Assembly: GCA_029964075.1 (NCBI GenBank)
Contig: CM057140.1
Location: forward strand, 5,784,643-5,848,642
Origin: Patiria pectinifera
Lineage: Eukaryota > Echinodermata > Asteroidea > Valvatida > Asterinidae
Length of the DNA: 64,000 nt
Direction: 5' to 3'
Shown here: piece by piece, positions 63,775 to 64,000 of the stretch
How positions within the stretch are numbered: position 1 is the first letter of the stretch
Layout of the letters: every line of letters starts with the position of its first letter
The notes under the pieces: model-generated
What the model was told of the DNA's origin: nothing
Database searches by the model: none
The model's input: only the letters and a program-made list of their open reading frames with translations
Translations under genes and position numbers: made by a program

Positions 63775-64000
63775 ATTAAAAACATCTTCGTTAGAAAGAT
63801 AAAAAATCTGCGTTCGAACGAAAAAAATCTGCGTTCGAACGAAAAAAATCTTCGTTCGAACGAAAAAAATCTTCGTTCGAACGAACAAAATCTTCGTTCG
63901 AACGAAAAAACTCTGCGTTCGAACGAAAAAAATCTGCGTTCGAACGAAAAAAATCTGCGTTCGAACGAAAAAAATCTGCGTTCGAACGAACAAAATCTGC
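63775..64000. repeat. 21-bp tandem repeat centred on GTTCGAAC, runs off the window
   Basis: About ten units of the type GTTCGAACGAAAAAAATCTGC, with C/T variants (CTTCG or CTGCG). The period of 21 leaves a repeating 7-residue minus-strand frame (FVRTQIF), a by-product of the period. The core GTTCGAAC is a perfect palindrome. Confidence 0.9.

Noticed and set aside
63712-63993. 93-codon ORF with a repeating FVRTQIF heptad
   Set aside because: It is a by-product of the 21-bp tandem repeat (21 = 7 codons), with no start context or other domain.

Overview
This is eukaryotic (metazoan) genomic DNA. Evidence: GT-AG spliced exons, a tRNA-derived retroposon, a nuclear 18S rRNA fragment, and dense metazoan-type transposons (DIRS, L2 and CR1 LINEs, Ty3/Gypsy, hAT-like MITEs, foldback elements). 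DIRS elements, a CR1-like LINE with a 2A-like peptide, and an Academ-like XPG/PIN-nuclease transposon together suggest a marine invertebrate such as an amphioxus, hemichordate, echinoderm or mollusc. The species cannot be fixed from the window.

Layout. 1-2060: simple repeats and a 194-bp MITE with a perfect 8-bp target duplication. 2061-16584: one DIRS-type tyrosine-recombinase retrotransposon on the minus strand (gag, RT, RNase H, recombinase) with inverted terminal repeats and an internal complementary region. It is broken by a foldback element (4434-7370) and by an L2-like LINE (about 8338-15240), which is itself broken by a nearly intact CR1-like LINE (about 11478-15150). 16585-21818: MITEs and three tandem copies of what became the 5' region of the host gene.

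21819-59959: one plus-strand host gene. Eighteen exons encode a secreted or membrane leucine-rich-repeat protein: signal peptide, LRRNT, about 17 LRRs mostly one per 66-75-nt exon with every intron in phase 2, then a Cys-rich ephrin-receptor-like start. It continues beyond the window. Its introns hold most of the remaining transposons. Intron 1 has a degenerate Ty3/Gypsy element, a solo LTR, a palindrome and inverted arrays of about 375-bp repeats. Intron 4 has two decayed LINEs. Others hold an 18S rRNA fragment and a tRNA-derived insertion. Intron 14 holds a 9.8-kb foldback transposon (47759-57577).

The most unusual system is that foldback family. Two elements share termini TAGTC(C/T)AGCGG, arms built from about 165-bp tandem repeats in inverted orientation, 3-bp target duplications, and copies of the same gene. 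The gene encodes a large protein with a Cys-rich N-terminus, an XPG/FEN1/PIN-like acidic nuclease core and a C-terminal CXC-type zinc region. I read it as an Academ-like DNA transposon with Foldback architecture. Both copies here are broken.

After 59960 there are only minisatellites, one MITE with a perfect 8-bp target duplication and AT-rich intron-like DNA. No bacterial-type operons, CRISPR arrays or viral genomes were seen.
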